Shown: piece by piece, positions 50,817 through 59,913 of the stretch
Position numbering within the stretch: position 1 is the stretch's first letter
Layout: each line of letters begins with the position of its first letter
NCBI GenBank assembly: GCA_964351625.1
Contig: CAYGOV010000002.1
Coordinates: 62,001 to 126,000 of the forward strand
Source of the DNA: Marinoscillum sp964351625
GTDB lineage: Bacteria > Bacteroidota > Bacteroidia > Cytophagales > Cyclobacteriaceae
Direction: 5' to 3'
DNA: 64,000 bases
The notes under the pieces: generated by a model
What the model saw: only the letters and a program-made list of their open reading frames with translations
Databases searched by the model: none
What the model was told of the DNA's origin: nothing
Translations under genes and position numbers: made by a program

Positions 50817-52163
50817 TTATTTCAAATCTGTAAAATCGAAATCTTCCAAAAACTTAGTTGTGAAGTGACCTGACTTGAATTTAGGGTCGTCCATCAATTT
50901 GATATGAAAAGGTATCGTTGTTTTGACACCTTCGATCACCATTTCTTGGAGTGCTCGCTTCATTCTTACTAAGGCTTCTTCGCGTGTCTGACCTGTTACA
51001 ATCAGCTTAGCGATCATGGAATCATAGTACGGAGGTATCACATAACCAGCGTATACGTGGCTATCCACACGCACACCATGTCCACCAGGCATATGTAGGT
51101 TGGTAATCTTGCCAGGACTTGGTCTAAAGTCATTGCCAGGATCTTCTGCGTTGATACGGCATTCGATCGCGTGCAATTGGGGATAGTAGTTTCTTCCAGA
51201 TACTTCCACTCCAGCTGCCACTTTGATTTGCTCTTTGATCAAATCAAAATCTGTTACTTCTTCAGTGATAGGATGCTCTACTTGAATCCTTGTATTCATC
51301 TCCATGAAGAAAAAATCCCCATGCTTATCTACTAAGAACTCAACAGTTCCAGCACCTTCATATCCTATAGCTTCTGCTCCTTTGATTGCAGCTTGTCCCA
51401 TCTTTTCACGAAGCTCTTGAGTCACTACAGGCGAAGGAGTTTCTTCAACTAGCTTTTGATGTCTTCTCTGTATAGAGCAATCTCTTTCTGAAAGGTGACA
51501 AGCACGTCCTTTGCTATCACCTACTATTTGAATCTCAATATGACGAGGCTCTTCTACAAATTTTTCAAGATAAAGTCCATCATTTCCAAAAGAGGCACCT
51601 GCTTCTTGTCTCGCATCATCCCATGCTTTTTTGAAACCGCTTTTGTCTTTCACGTAGCGCATTCCTTTACCACCACCACCAGCAGTGGCTTTTAGCATTA
51701 CAGGATATCCAGCTTCATCCGCCAACTTCAGCCCTTGCTCCATGGATTCTAACAAGCCGTCAGAACCTGGGATAGTAGGTACACCCGCCTTCTTCATCGT
51801 AGCTTTAGCTGTTGCTTTGTCACCCATGCTATTGATCATATCAGCTGATGCACCGATAAATTTGATTCCATATTCTTCGCATACGCGAGAAAATTCAGCA
51901 TTTTCAGCTAGGAATCCGTAACCAGGATGAATTGCATCCGCATTGGTAATCTCGGCCGCAGAGATAATCTGAGGAATTTTCAGATATGAGCTTTTGCTCG
52001 CTGGAGGCCCAATACAAACAGCCTCATCTGCAAACCTCACATGTAAACTATCTGCATCAGCAGTGGAATATACGGCCACTGTTTTGATGCCCATCTCCTT
52101 ACAAGTACGAATGATACGTAAGGCGATTTCACCTCGATTGGCTATTAAAATCTTTTTGAACAC
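50817..52163 (-). CDS. accC: Acetyl-CoA carboxylase, biotin carboxylase subunit
   Basis: 448 residues, normal for AccC. FKKILIANRGEIALRIIRTC, TADADSLHVRFADEAVCIGP, ATAGGGGKGMRYV (ATP-grasp glycine loop), CSIQRRHQKLVEE and MNTRIQVEHPITEEVTDFDL (catalytic region) are all present. It carboxylates biotin on AccB to start malonyl-CoA synthesis. It follows accB in the fabH-efp-accB-accC run, 17 bases apart. Confidence 0.97.
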   Translation of the reverse strand: MFKKILIANRGEIALRIIRTCKEMGIKTVAVYSTADADSLHVRFADEAVCIGPPASKSSYLKIPQIISAAEITNADAIHPGYGFLAENAEFSRVCEEYGIKFIGASADMINSMGDKATAKATMKKAGVPTIPGSDGLLESMEQGLKLADEAGYPVMLKATAGGGGKGMRYVKDKSGFKKAWDDARQEAGASFGNDGLYLEKFVEEPRHIEIQIVGDSKGRACHLSERDCSIQRRHQKLVEETPSPVVTQELREKMGQAAIKGAEAIGYEGAGTVEFLVDKHGDFFFMEMNTRIQVEHPITEEVTDFDLIKEQIKVAAGVEVSGRNYYPQLHAIECRINAEDPGNDFRPSPGKITNLHMPGGHGVRVDSHVYAGYVIPPYYDSMIAKLIVTGQTREEALVRMKRALQEMVIEGVKTTIPFHIKLMDDPKFKSGHFTTKFLEDFDFTDLK

Positions 52164-52180
52164 AGTTCTAGGGATTTAAT

Positions 52181-52651
52181 TTATGATGGGTCTACTAGAA
52201 ACAATGGCTGATCGTATTCTACTGGATGAGCATCGTCTACTAATACTTTTACAATCTTTCCAGAAATCTCAGATTCAATTTCATTGAAAAGTTTCATTGC
52301 CTCAATGATACACACTGGATCTCCTTTTGAAACAGAAGAACCAACTTCCACAAAAGAAGGACTTTCAGGATTAGCTGATCGATAAAACGTACCGATCATT
52401 GGTGATTTGATAGTTACTAGATGACTATCTGCTGCTGGAGCTGGTTTTGGCACTTCAGCTTGTGGAGCAGCAGGCGCTGCAGCGGGAGCAGGTGCAGGCG
52501 CTGCTACCAAAGTAGGCGCTGGAGCCAAGCTAGCAGATACAGGAGGAGTACGTTTTACACTAATCTTGAACTCTTCTGTCTCAATATTGACTTCTTCTAG
52601 TCCTGATCCTGAAATGAAATCGATGAGGTCACGAATTTCTTTTGCTTTCAT
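52181..52651 (-). CDS. accB: Acetyl-CoA carboxylase, biotin carboxyl carrier protein
   Basis: 156 residues. The N-terminal part (MKAKEIRDLIDFISGSGLEE) is the AccB-type helix, followed by an Ala/Pro-rich linker (APAPAAAPAAPQ) and the biotinyl domain with CIIEAMKLFNEIES, whose Lys receives biotin. Family-typical length and order. Partner of accC downstream. Confidence 0.96.
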   Translation of the reverse strand: MKAKEIRDLIDFISGSGLEEVNIETEEFKISVKRTPPVSASLAPAPTLVAAPAPAPAAAPAAPQAEVPKPAPAADSHLVTIKSPMIGTFYRSANPESPSFVEVGSSVSKGDPVCIIEAMKLFNEIESEISGKIVKVLVDDAHPVEYDQPLFLVDPS

Positions 52652-52735
52652 TTTATGCTTCTTTAAGTATCTATTGAATTGACTTCAATATCGGTTGAAT
52701 AATACTATTGCGTAGATATTAAAGGTAAGTAATAT

Positions 52736-53299
52736 TTATTTTACTCGCTCTACGTAGGAGTTAGTCTGTGTATTCACTTTAATAATTTCATCCTGTCCCA
52801 CAAAAAGAGGAACTTGAATAGTTGCTCCTGTTTCCAATTCAGCTGGTTTTGTTGCATTGGTTGCTGTGTCACCTTTGAGTCCAGGCTCTGTATATACTAT
52901 TTGAAGGATTACGTGCTGTGGTAGTTCTACACCTAGTACTCGCTCTTCTTCAGCATGAAATAATACATCTACTTCCTGTCCATCTTTTAGGAGTTGAGGC
53001 GCATTGATTAATTTCTCATCAATAGGAATTTGCTCGAATGTAGTGCTGTCCATGAAGTTAAAGCCCATATCATCCTTATAGAGGAATTGATAAGCGCGTC
53101 TTTCTACACGAGCAGTTGTCACTTTGTGACCAGAAGTGAAAGTATTGTCAAGTACTCTGCCAGTTGAAAGGCTTTTCAATTTGGTGCGAACAAAAGCAGG
53201 GCCTTTACCTGGTTTCACATGTTGAAACTCTATGATTGTGAACAAATCGTGATTGTACTCAATCACTAGTCCATTTCTGAAATCTGCGGTTGATGCCAT
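52736..53299 (-). CDS. efp: Translation elongation factor P
   Basis: 187 residues with the three beta-barrel EF-P layout. The tip loop reads EFQHVKPGKGPAFVRTKLKS with Lys at the position modified in E. coli EF-P; no epmA/epmB is seen nearby. TYKDD-like and YTEPGLKGDTA with VPLFVGQDEIIKVNTQTNSY at the C-terminus are conserved. It relieves ribosome stalling at polyproline stretches; the proline-rich AccB linker encoded next door is a possible client. Confidence 0.95.
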   Translation of the reverse strand: MASTADFRNGLVIEYNHDLFTIIEFQHVKPGKGPAFVRTKLKSLSTGRVLDNTFTSGHKVTTARVERRAYQFLYKDDMGFNFMDSTTFEQIPIDEKLINAPQLLKDGQEVDVLFHAEEERVLGVELPQHVILQIVYTEPGLKGDTATNATKPAELETGATIQVPLFVGQDEIIKVNTQTNSYVERVK

Positions 53300-53320
53300 A
53301 GGAGGAGAAAGTTAATAAGT

Positions 53321-54319
53321 TTATTTAGGATCGTAAGCCCACTTTAGCCAAGTAGCTCCCCAAGTGAATCCGCCACCAAATGCAGCAAGAATGATATTAT
53401 CGCCTTTTTTCAATTGAGGCTCATAGTCCCACAGGCAGAGGGGTAGTGTGCCAGCAGTGGTATTTCCATAGCGTTGTATATTGAGCATTACCTTGCTGTC
53501 TTCTACACCCATTCTGCGTGCAGTAGCGTCGATAATTCTCTTATTGGCTTGATGCGGGACAAGCCAAGTAATGTCGTCTCCTGTAAGGTTATTTTTAGCC
53601 ATAACTTCTGCGGCTACATCAGCCATATTGGTAACAGCAAATTTGAATACAGTAGAGCCTTCTTGAAAAGCAAAATGCTCTCTGTTGGCAAGCGTTTCAG
53701 TAGTTGCAGGTTTTCTACTTCCACCGGCTTTCATGTGGAGATATGGTGCGCCGGAACCGTCTGATTTAAGTATAGAATCCATCACTCCTACGTCCTCAGT
53801 AGTCGGCTCTAAAAGAACAGCGCCACCTCCATCACCAAAGATGATGCACGTGGCTCTATCTGTATAATCGATAATAGAAGACATCTTATCTGCTCCTATG
53901 ATGATTACTTTTTTGTATGTACCTGATTCGATGAAAGCTGCTCCAGTTGCAAGTCCGTAAAGGAATCCAGAACAAGCTGCACTTAGATCATATCCAAAAG
54001 AATTTTTTGCTCCCACCATATCAGCAACAATATTTGCAGTAGCAGGGAAGGGCATGTCTGGAGTAACCGTAGCGCAGATGATTAGATCAATCTCTTCAGG
54101 ATTTGTATTGGTTTTTTCCAATAGTCCTTTCACAGCGGCAGCACCTATCACAGATGTGCCTTGCTCATCACCTTTCAAAATCCTTCGCTCCTCAATCCCG
54201 GTTCTTGAGCGTATCCACTCATCGTTTGTGTCTACCATGGTTTCTAGCTCGTGATTAGTCAGTACATAATCAGGAACATAGCCATGAACTCCGGTAATTG
54301 CTGCTCGGATTTTTGTCAT
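53321..54319 (-). CDS. fabH: 3-oxoacyl-[acyl-carrier-protein] synthase III
   Basis: 332 residues. Catalytic Cys in DLSAACSGFLYGLATG, His in WLVPHQANKRIIDA and Asn in RYGNTTAGTLPLC, the KAS III triad. NDEWIRSRTGIEERRI near the N-terminus is the CoA-binding stretch. It condenses acetyl- or branched acyl-CoA with malonyl-ACP to begin fatty-acid synthesis. Downstream of rpmF; plsX, often between them in other bacteria, is absent here. Confidence 0.96.
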   Translation of the reverse strand: MTKIRAAITGVHGYVPDYVLTNHELETMVDTNDEWIRSRTGIEERRILKGDEQGTSVIGAAAVKGLLEKTNTNPEEIDLIICATVTPDMPFPATANIVADMVGAKNSFGYDLSAACSGFLYGLATGAAFIESGTYKKVIIIGADKMSSIIDYTDRATCIIFGDGGGAVLLEPTTEDVGVMDSILKSDGSGAPYLHMKAGGSRKPATTETLANREHFAFQEGSTVFKFAVTNMADVAAEVMAKNNLTGDDITWLVPHQANKRIIDATARRMGVEDSKVMLNIQRYGNTTAGTLPLCLWDYEPQLKKGDNIILAAFGGGFTWGATWLKWAYDPK

Positions 54320-54343
54320 AATGTAAAGGGTTTGCTTCTAGCC

Positions 54344-54535
54344 TTAAGCTAGTACTTCTTTCTCCATCACCACTTTACCTTTGTAGTAAAGTTTACCTTC
54401 ATGCCAGAATGCACGATGTGGTAGGTGAGGTTCGCCAGTAGTTTGGCAGATCACGTAGCTTTTTGGATTAGCTTTTACGTGAGTTCTTCTTTTGTCCCTT
54501 CTGGTTCTAGAAATCTTTCTCTTAGGATGTGCCAT
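54344..54535 (-). CDS. rpmF: 50S ribosomal protein L32
   Basis: 63 residues: MAHPKRKISRTRRDKRRTHV then SYVICQTTGEPHLPHRAFW, the L32 pattern. Only one Cys of the zinc-ribbon positions is left, so this is the zinc-independent form. Six bases after the DUF177 gene, its usual neighbour. Confidence 0.97.
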   Translation of the reverse strand: MAHPKRKISRTRRDKRRTHVKANPKSYVICQTTGEPHLPHRAFWHEGKLYYKGKVVMEKEVLA

Positions 54536-54541
54536 AATATT

Positions 54542-55072
54542 CTAATTGTCGCCTTTTAACTTTTTTAATGCTTCCCATCTCGGATCTGTATTGTCTGTTT
54601 TAGAATCAGAACCTTCGGTGGTGGTATATACTATCTCAGGAAGTTCATCTTCAATGGCTTCATAACGCGGATGAAGTTTCTTGAGAGGCACAGCCAAAGA
54701 AATAAACTCATAAATATATTCACTTACGTTGATGCTATCTGTGTCATCTTTGATCACTATTACATCTTCACTAAGTGAATAATTGTCCTCACCAAACTTC
54801 ATGATGAGGGTTTCTTCGAGCGAAACTGGATAATCAAACTTATCCAAGCTCCGATCGCATATCAGCTCTACTTGAGCTTCAATTTGAAATTTTAGGGTCA
54901 GCATGGTTTCGGATTTATCCATTGTCAAATGACACTCTCCTTCTCCTTTTTCAACCAAACTATGCTCATACATGGAAAGAAGACGGTTATCTATAGCAAA
55001 GTCAAACTCATGTTGTTTGTTTGCTAAACTGATAATATCGATCTTAAATCCCTTGAGCCCTCCCATATGCAT
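54542..55072 (-). CDS. DUF177 (YceD-family) protein
   Basis: 176 residues. The conserved upstream neighbour of rpmF in most bacteria. Family features: a central Cys in AQVELICDRSLDKFDYPV (DUF177 core) and a C-terminal DPRWEALKKLK motif, which is diagnostic for YceD. Implicated in 23S rRNA accumulation in other species. A second in-frame ATG two codons downstream (55066) is an equally possible start. Confidence 0.9.
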   Translation of the reverse strand: MHMGGLKGFKIDIISLANKQHEFDFAIDNRLLSMYEHSLVEKGEGECHLTMDKSETMLTLKFQIEAQVELICDRSLDKFDYPVSLEETLIMKFGEDNYSLSEDVIVIKDDTDSINVSEYIYEFISLAVPLKKLHPRYEAIEDELPEIVYTTTEGSDSKTDNTDPRWEALKKLKGDN

Positions 55073-55142
55073 TTCCTACGATCCGCTTAAAGAACCGCAA
55101 ATTTAGGAATAATAGGTTTATAAAAAAACATATTTCGTAGTA

Positions 55143-56174
55143 TCAATCGGATTGATGTTCTAGTCTTGATTTTACAATATCAGCGGCCATATAAAGGGCG
55201 TTTCTCATGGATTTTTCGTCGGCTTCATTCTTTCCAGCTATCGAAAAGGCTGTCCCATGATCGGGAGATGTCCTTATAAAGGATAGTCCTGCGGTGAAAT
55301 TCACACCTTCATCAAAGGCAATATTTTTAAAAGGGATTAAGCCTTGGTCGTGGTACATAGCAAGAATCCCATCGTATGAAGTGTATTGCTTGCTTCCAAA
55401 GAACCCATCGGCTGGAAATGGTCCGAATACGAGATCTCCTTTTTCTTTGAATTTTTCAATCAAAGGGATCAATATTTTCTCCTCTTCATCACCAAGTAAT
55501 CCATTCTCTCCTGCGTGTGGATTGACTCCCAAGATGGCTACTTTAGGTTTTTTAATCCCAAAATCAAGCTTGAGTGACTTAATCATTAATTTCAATTTCT
55601 TCTCAACTTTTTCCTTGGTGACGGCAGCCGATACTTCCTTTAAAGGAATATGTCCAGTGACGACTCCTACCTTAAGTGTCTCGGTAACTAAAAACATGAG
55701 GCTGTCCTTCGCTCCATCTGCTTCTGTTAGGAATTCTGTATGTCCAGGAAAACTAAATTCTTCGGACTGGACCAAATCTTTGCTCAATGGGGCAGTTACC
55801 AAAGCATCAATTTTTCCAGCTTTCAAATCAGCCATTGCAGCTTTTAATGATAGCACAGCATATGCACCTCCTTCTTGCGTGGGATTGCTGGGGGTAATAT
55901 TGATTTCTTGCTGATTAAGGTTGATGACATTGATTTTCCTTTCATCGAGATCTTCTACCTTTTTTATCTGATTGTAGCTGAATTGCTGGTAGTCAAGCTG
56001 CTTACGGTAAAATGAGATTACTCGACCGTCTGTATAGATGATTGGCACAAAATGTCTGATGATTCTAGCATCATTGAGAGCTTTAATGACCACTTCTGGC
56101 CCAATACCATTGATATCTCCTATGGAAATGCCTATTCTAGGTTTATTCTCATCGATTTGAGAAGTATCACTCAT
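55143..56174 (-). CDS. pdxA: 4-hydroxythreonine-4-phosphate dehydrogenase
   Basis: 343 residues. PRIGISIGDINGIGPEV, APLSKDLVQ, FPGHTEFLTEAD, VTGHIPLKEVS, GVNPHAGENGLLGDEE, YDGILAMYHDQGLIPFK and TSPDHGTAFSIAGKNEAD are the PdxA signatures; the three metal-binding His residues lie in the GHIPL, NPHAGE and MYHDQG segments. It makes the 3-amino-2-oxopropyl phosphate precursor of pyridoxal phosphate. Divergent from rsmA. Confidence 0.96.
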   Translation of the reverse strand: MSDTSQIDENKPRIGISIGDINGIGPEVVIKALNDARIIRHFVPIIYTDGRVISFYRKQLDYQQFSYNQIKKVEDLDERKINVINLNQQEINITPSNPTQEGGAYAVLSLKAAMADLKAGKIDALVTAPLSKDLVQSEEFSFPGHTEFLTEADGAKDSLMFLVTETLKVGVVTGHIPLKEVSAAVTKEKVEKKLKLMIKSLKLDFGIKKPKVAILGVNPHAGENGLLGDEEEKILIPLIEKFKEKGDLVFGPFPADGFFGSKQYTSYDGILAMYHDQGLIPFKNIAFDEGVNFTAGLSFIRTSPDHGTAFSIAGKNEADEKSMRNALYMAADIVKSRLEHQSD

Positions 56175-56230
56175 ATTTTGTCAATTTTTGCGTGAGCCAA
56201 ATAATATTGAAACTTTAACAAAGGAACTCC

Positions 56231-56995
56231 TTGAGACACGTAACTCCAAAAAAGCATTTAGGTCAGCATTTTTTAAAAGATGAGCGCATTGCAAAACAGA
56301 TCGTGGATAGTCTGAGTCCTGCGGCCAAATATACTTTGCTTATTGAGATTGGCCCGGGGACAGGAGTACTTACCAAATATATTTTACCTGAATATGAAAA
56401 TTTTCGTGCGCTGGACGTGGACAAGGAATCTGTTGAGTTTTTGAAAGAAGCTTATCCTGAGTTTACTCCCAAATTTGAGGAAGCTGATTTTCTCAGGTTG
56501 AATCTGAAAATGATGAATCAACCACTGACCATAATCGGGAACTTCCCTTATAATATTTCTTCCCAGCTTTTTTTTGCTTTTTGGGATAGCCGTGAGTTTG
56601 TAGGTGAAATTGTGGGGATGGTTCAAAAAGAAGTAGCACAACGGATAGCTGCTAAAGAGGGGAATAAAACTTACGGGATCCTCAGTGTATTGCTCGGTGC
56701 ATTTTATGACATAGAATATCTCTTCACCGTGCCGCCTAATGTATTTAACCCACCACCCAAGGTGGATTCGGCAGTTATCAGGTTAAAGCGCAATGATGTA
56801 GTGAAACTTGACTGTGATGAGGTAATGTTCAAACGTGTAGTAAAAGCGGGTTTTGGAAAGCGACGCAAGACCTTACGCAATGCGCTAAAAGAATTAAATT
56901 TGGAATTTGACAATACCCTACCGGTATTCGATCAGCGCGCTGAGCAGCTTACGGTTGCTGAATTTGTAGCACTTACAAAATACGTCTCCGCATGA
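56231..56995 (+). CDS. rsmA: 16S rRNA (adenine1518/1519-N6)-dimethyltransferase
   Basis: 254 residues from a TTG start at 56231 (MRHVTPKKHLGQHFLKDERI), chosen because the KKHLGQHFL motif marks the family N-terminus and no ATG precedes it in frame. SAM motif LLIEIGPGTGVLTKYI, NFPYNISSQLFF (catalytic NFPY) and VPPNVFNPPPKVDSAVIRL are present. It dimethylates two adjacent adenines in 16S rRNA. ATGA overlap with mgtE. Confidence 0.96.
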   Translation: MRHVTPKKHLGQHFLKDERIAKQIVDSLSPAAKYTLLIEIGPGTGVLTKYILPEYENFRALDVDKESVEFLKEAYPEFTPKFEEADFLRLNLKMMNQPLTIIGNFPYNISSQLFFAFWDSREFVGEIVGMVQKEVAQRIAAKEGNKTYGILSVLLGAFYDIEYLFTVPPNVFNPPPKVDSAVIRLKRNDVVKLDCDEVMFKRVVKAGFGKRRKTLRNALKELNLEFDNTLPVFDQRAEQLTVAEFVALTKYVSA

Positions 56996-58359
56996 TAGCA
57001 GATAAAATGGAATTCGAATTAAGCAAAGAATACCTTGACAGGTTTCAGACTGCTATAGATGACAAGGACGATGCTTTTATTCTCGAATCTTTAGAAGGGG
57101 TAAACGCTGCTGATATCACTTCTCTGCTCTATGAGTTTGATACGGACGATTGTCATTACATCTTCAGTGTCTTGCCTCAAGAGGTGGATGCCGCTATTCT
57201 GAATGATCTTGATGAAGATATTCGTGAAAGATTCATCGCAGATTTTTCTCCTCAGGAATTAGCAGGATACATAGAGCATCTTGCTTCGGATGATGGAGCA
57301 GATATTTTGTACCAGATGTCTCTCAAGAAGAGAGAGGAGGTCATCAAATTCATTGAAAATGAGGAGAAGGCCAGTTATATCCTTGATCTTCTAAGATATG
57401 AAGAGGATGTGGCCGGTGGGCTCATGGCCAAAGAGCTTATCAAAGCTGATGTTAACTGGACGGTCGATCAGTGCATAGAAGAGATTAGAAAGCAGGCAGA
57501 AAATGTAGCCAAAGTTTATTCCGTCTATGTGGTGGATTCAAAAGGGAAGTTGCTGGGATGGATTTCTCTAAAGCGAATCATCTTGGCAGATGGCAAGATC
57601 AAGATTGCCGATATTTTTGATGACAATATAGTCGCTGTAGAGACCTACATGGAGGAGGAAGAGGTTGCTCAGATTATGCAGAAGTATGACTTGGAATCTG
57701 TCCCAGTTGTAAATGCTCGAGGCAAACTTGTAGGGCGTATCACATTTGATGATATCTTGGATGTAATCACTGAGATCGCCGAAGAAGAACGTCAGATGAT
57801 GTCCGGTATCAGTTCGGACGTAGAGGAGGACGATACTGTTTGGAAGCTATCCAAGGCACGTTTGCCGTGGCTGATTATAGGTATGGTCGGAGGGATCATC
57901 GGTGCACAATTCCTTGGTCTGTTTGGTGGTGACATTGCCCTTATTCCAGCCTTGGCATTCTTCATTCCTTTAATTACTGCAACAGGTGGAAATGTGGGAA
58001 TTCAATCGTCATCTATCGTAGTGCAGAGTCTTGCAAATCCTAACGTGTTTGCCGGAAGCATGCTCCAGCGACTTATGAAAGTCCTTTTTGTGGCTGTTGT
58101 CAATGGTATAATCCTAGCGGTGATGGTTTTTGGTTTAATCATGATTATTAACCGAAATCAACCATTGGCGGCCACAGTTTCATTTGCACTTTTCAGTGTG
58201 GTATTGCTAGCCTCATTTATGGGTACTGTTACTCCGTTGGTATTAGATAAGTTTGGAATCAATCCAGCATTGGCTTCTGGGCCATTTATTACCACAGCAA
58301 ACGATTTATTGGGATTAGCCGTTTACTTCTCAGTCGCACACATTCTTTACAATTTATAA
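56992..58359 (+). CDS. mgtE: Magnesium transporter MgtE
   Basis: 455 residues. N-terminal MgtE superhelical domain (~15-130), two CBS domains (~140-265; MAKELIKADVNWTVDQCIEE and YDLESVPVVNARGKLVGRIT), plug helix, and five membrane helices with the pore signature PLITATGGNVGIQSSSIVVQ near residue 325 and TPLVLDKFGINPALASGPFI near 425. It starts inside the rsmA stop (ATGA). Confidence 0.95.
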   Translation: MIADKMEFELSKEYLDRFQTAIDDKDDAFILESLEGVNAADITSLLYEFDTDDCHYIFSVLPQEVDAAILNDLDEDIRERFIADFSPQELAGYIEHLASDDGADILYQMSLKKREEVIKFIENEEKASYILDLLRYEEDVAGGLMAKELIKADVNWTVDQCIEEIRKQAENVAKVYSVYVVDSKGKLLGWISLKRIILADGKIKIADIFDDNIVAVETYMEEEEVAQIMQKYDLESVPVVNARGKLVGRITFDDILDVITEIAEEERQMMSGISSDVEEDDTVWKLSKARLPWLIIGMVGGIIGAQFLGLFGGDIALIPALAFFIPLITATGGNVGIQSSSIVVQSLANPNVFAGSMLQRLMKVLFVAVVNGIILAVMVFGLIMIINRNQPLAATVSFALFSVVLLASFMGTVTPLVLDKFGINPALASGPFITTANDLLGLAVYFSVAHILYNL

Positions 58360-59309
58360 TGGAAAACCAAATGAAGGTGCTTATCGTCGATGATATGCAT
58401 GAAAGTATTGAGCCCCTTCTTCAGGCAGCAGGATTTGTTCCTAATTATCAACCATTTATTGAGCCGGAAGAAGTCCGAAATACCATCCATGAGTACGAAG
58501 GACTGATCATTCGCAGCAAAATGGCTGTGGACAAAGAACTTGTTGACCTTGGCACAAAATTGAAATTCGTGGCGCGTGCAGGGGCAGGAATGGACAAAGT
58601 GGATTACACTTATGTGTTAAGCAAGGGGATTCAATTATTCAATGCGCCTGAAGGAAACCGTGACGCTTTGGCTGAGCACAGTGTTGGGATGATTTTAGCC
58701 CTTTTCAATAAGATCAATACCAGTTCCAAGGAAGTAAAAAGTGGTATCTGGAGACGCGAAGAAAACAGAGGATGGGAACTCATGGGCAAGACTGTGGGGA
58801 TTTTTGGTTTTGGTTTCATGGGAGAAGCATTCTCAAAAAGGCTTTCAGGATTTACAGTTGACGTTATTGCTTATGATAAATATAAGACGCTTGCTGAGAG
58901 CCCATATGTAAGTCAGGTGGAGTTAGATGAGTTCTTTGAGCGAACTGAGATTCTCAGTATTCATGTCCCATTGACTGATGAAACACGATTCCTTTTCGAT
59001 AAAGAATACTTTTCAAAATTCAAGCAATTAAAATTTCTCATCAATACGAGTAGAGGCGAAGTAGTGAGGCTTAGAGCGGTTAATGATTTACTAGATAATG
59101 GTTCGTTAATTGGCGCATGTCTCGATGTACTCGAAAACGAAAAGCTCGATAAACTTACCCCTGAGCAAACCATAGATTTTGAAAAGCTCAGATTGAGACC
59201 AAATGTAATCTTAACGCCACATGTGGCAGGGTGGACCATGGAGTCATATCGCAAGATCAATGAGGTGCTAGTAGCGAAGCTGATTGCGGCTGGTCTGGGA
59301 ACAGCATAG
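58359..59309 (+). CDS. D-isomer-specific 2-hydroxyacid dehydrogenase
   Basis: 316 residues. NAD-binding domain with GKTVGIFGFGFMGEAFSKRL (GxGxxG), substrate Arg in INTSRGEVV and the His of NVILTPHVAGWT (catalytic His), with Glu in DVLENEKLD. GAGMDKVDYTYVLSKGIQLF fits the SerA/phosphoglycerate-dehydrogenase subgroup, but no C-terminal ACT domain is present, so I leave the substrate open. Shares one base with the mgtE stop (TAATG). Confidence 0.9.
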   Translation: MENQMKVLIVDDMHESIEPLLQAAGFVPNYQPFIEPEEVRNTIHEYEGLIIRSKMAVDKELVDLGTKLKFVARAGAGMDKVDYTYVLSKGIQLFNAPEGNRDALAEHSVGMILALFNKINTSSKEVKSGIWRREENRGWELMGKTVGIFGFGFMGEAFSKRLSGFTVDVIAYDKYKTLAESPYVSQVELDEFFERTEILSIHVPLTDETRFLFDKEYFSKFKQLKFLINTSRGEVVRLRAVNDLLDNGSLIGACLDVLENEKLDKLTPEQTIDFEKLRLRPNVILTPHVAGWTMESYRKINEVLVAKLIAAGLGTA

Positions 59310-59314
59310 ATTTC

Positions 59315-59345
59315 GTTGCAGAACGGGTTAATTAATTTATATTTG
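59315..59345 (+). promoter_or_regulatory. Candidate greA promoter
   Basis: GTTG (59315-59318) and TATATTTG (59338-59345, TAnnTTTG) are 19 bases apart, matching the Bacteroidota -33/-7 arrangement. Transcription would begin near 59352, upstream of the hairpin at 59387. Confidence 0.55.
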
Positions 59346-59386
59346 CAACAGAAAAAGAGAAATTAAGATATACATTGATACGAGAG

Positions 59387-59412
59387 ACGGTCCTTTTAGG
59401 GCCGTTCTTTTT
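59387..59412 (+). terminator. Hairpin with T run in the greA leader
   Basis: ACGGTCC (59387-59393) pairs with GGGCCGT (59399-59405, one G-T pair) around TTTTA, followed by TCTTTTTT. It lies between the proposed greA promoter and the greA start (59440), so besides ending readthrough from the dehydrogenase gene it may attenuate greA itself. Confidence 0.7.
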
Positions 59413-59439
59413 TGTTTTAGAGCATTTAAGTAAAAGCAT

Positions 59440-59913
59440 ATGTCAGAGTTAAATTATTACACCAAGGATGGTCTTGATAGACTAAAGAACGAGTTAAACG
59501 AGTTGAAAACCAAGGGTCGTTCTGACATGGCAAAGCAAATCGCGGAAGCTCGTGACAAGGGTGATTTGAGCGAAAATGCAGAATATGATGCAGCGAAAGA
59601 TGCCCAAGGTTTGATGGAGTTAAAAATCAAAAAACTAGAAGCTGTTGTCGGTAATGCTCGTGTGATAGATGAATCAACTCTAGATAATTCTAAAGTGGGT
59701 ATTTTGTCTATCGTTCAAATCAAGAATAAGAAAAACGGAATGGTTGTGAAATATCAACTCGTGGCAGAAGAGGAAGCCGACCTTAAACTCAATAAAATCT
59801 CAGTGAAGTCTCCAATCGGAGGTGGTCTCTTAGGTGCCAAGCCGGGCGATACTGTCAAAATAAAAGTCCCTGCTGGTGAATTGGAATTTGAAGTGATAGA
59901 TATCAGCTTCTGA
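59440..59913 (+). CDS. greA: Transcription elongation factor GreA
   Basis: 157 residues. N-terminal coiled coil with the acidic tip (SDMAKQIAEARDKGDLSENA; DLSENAEYDAAKD is the GreA tip motif that holds the Asp and Glu used to stimulate RNA cleavage), C-terminal FKBP-like domain (SPIGGGLLGAKPGDTVKI). It rescues backtracked RNA polymerase. Its stop and the HIT gene start overlap (TGATG). Confidence 0.96.
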   Translation: MSELNYYTKDGLDRLKNELNELKTKGRSDMAKQIAEARDKGDLSENAEYDAAKDAQGLMELKIKKLEAVVGNARVIDESTLDNSKVGILSIVQIKNKKNGMVVKYQLVAEEEADLKLNKISVKSPIGGGLLGAKPGDTVKIKVPAGELEFEVIDISF

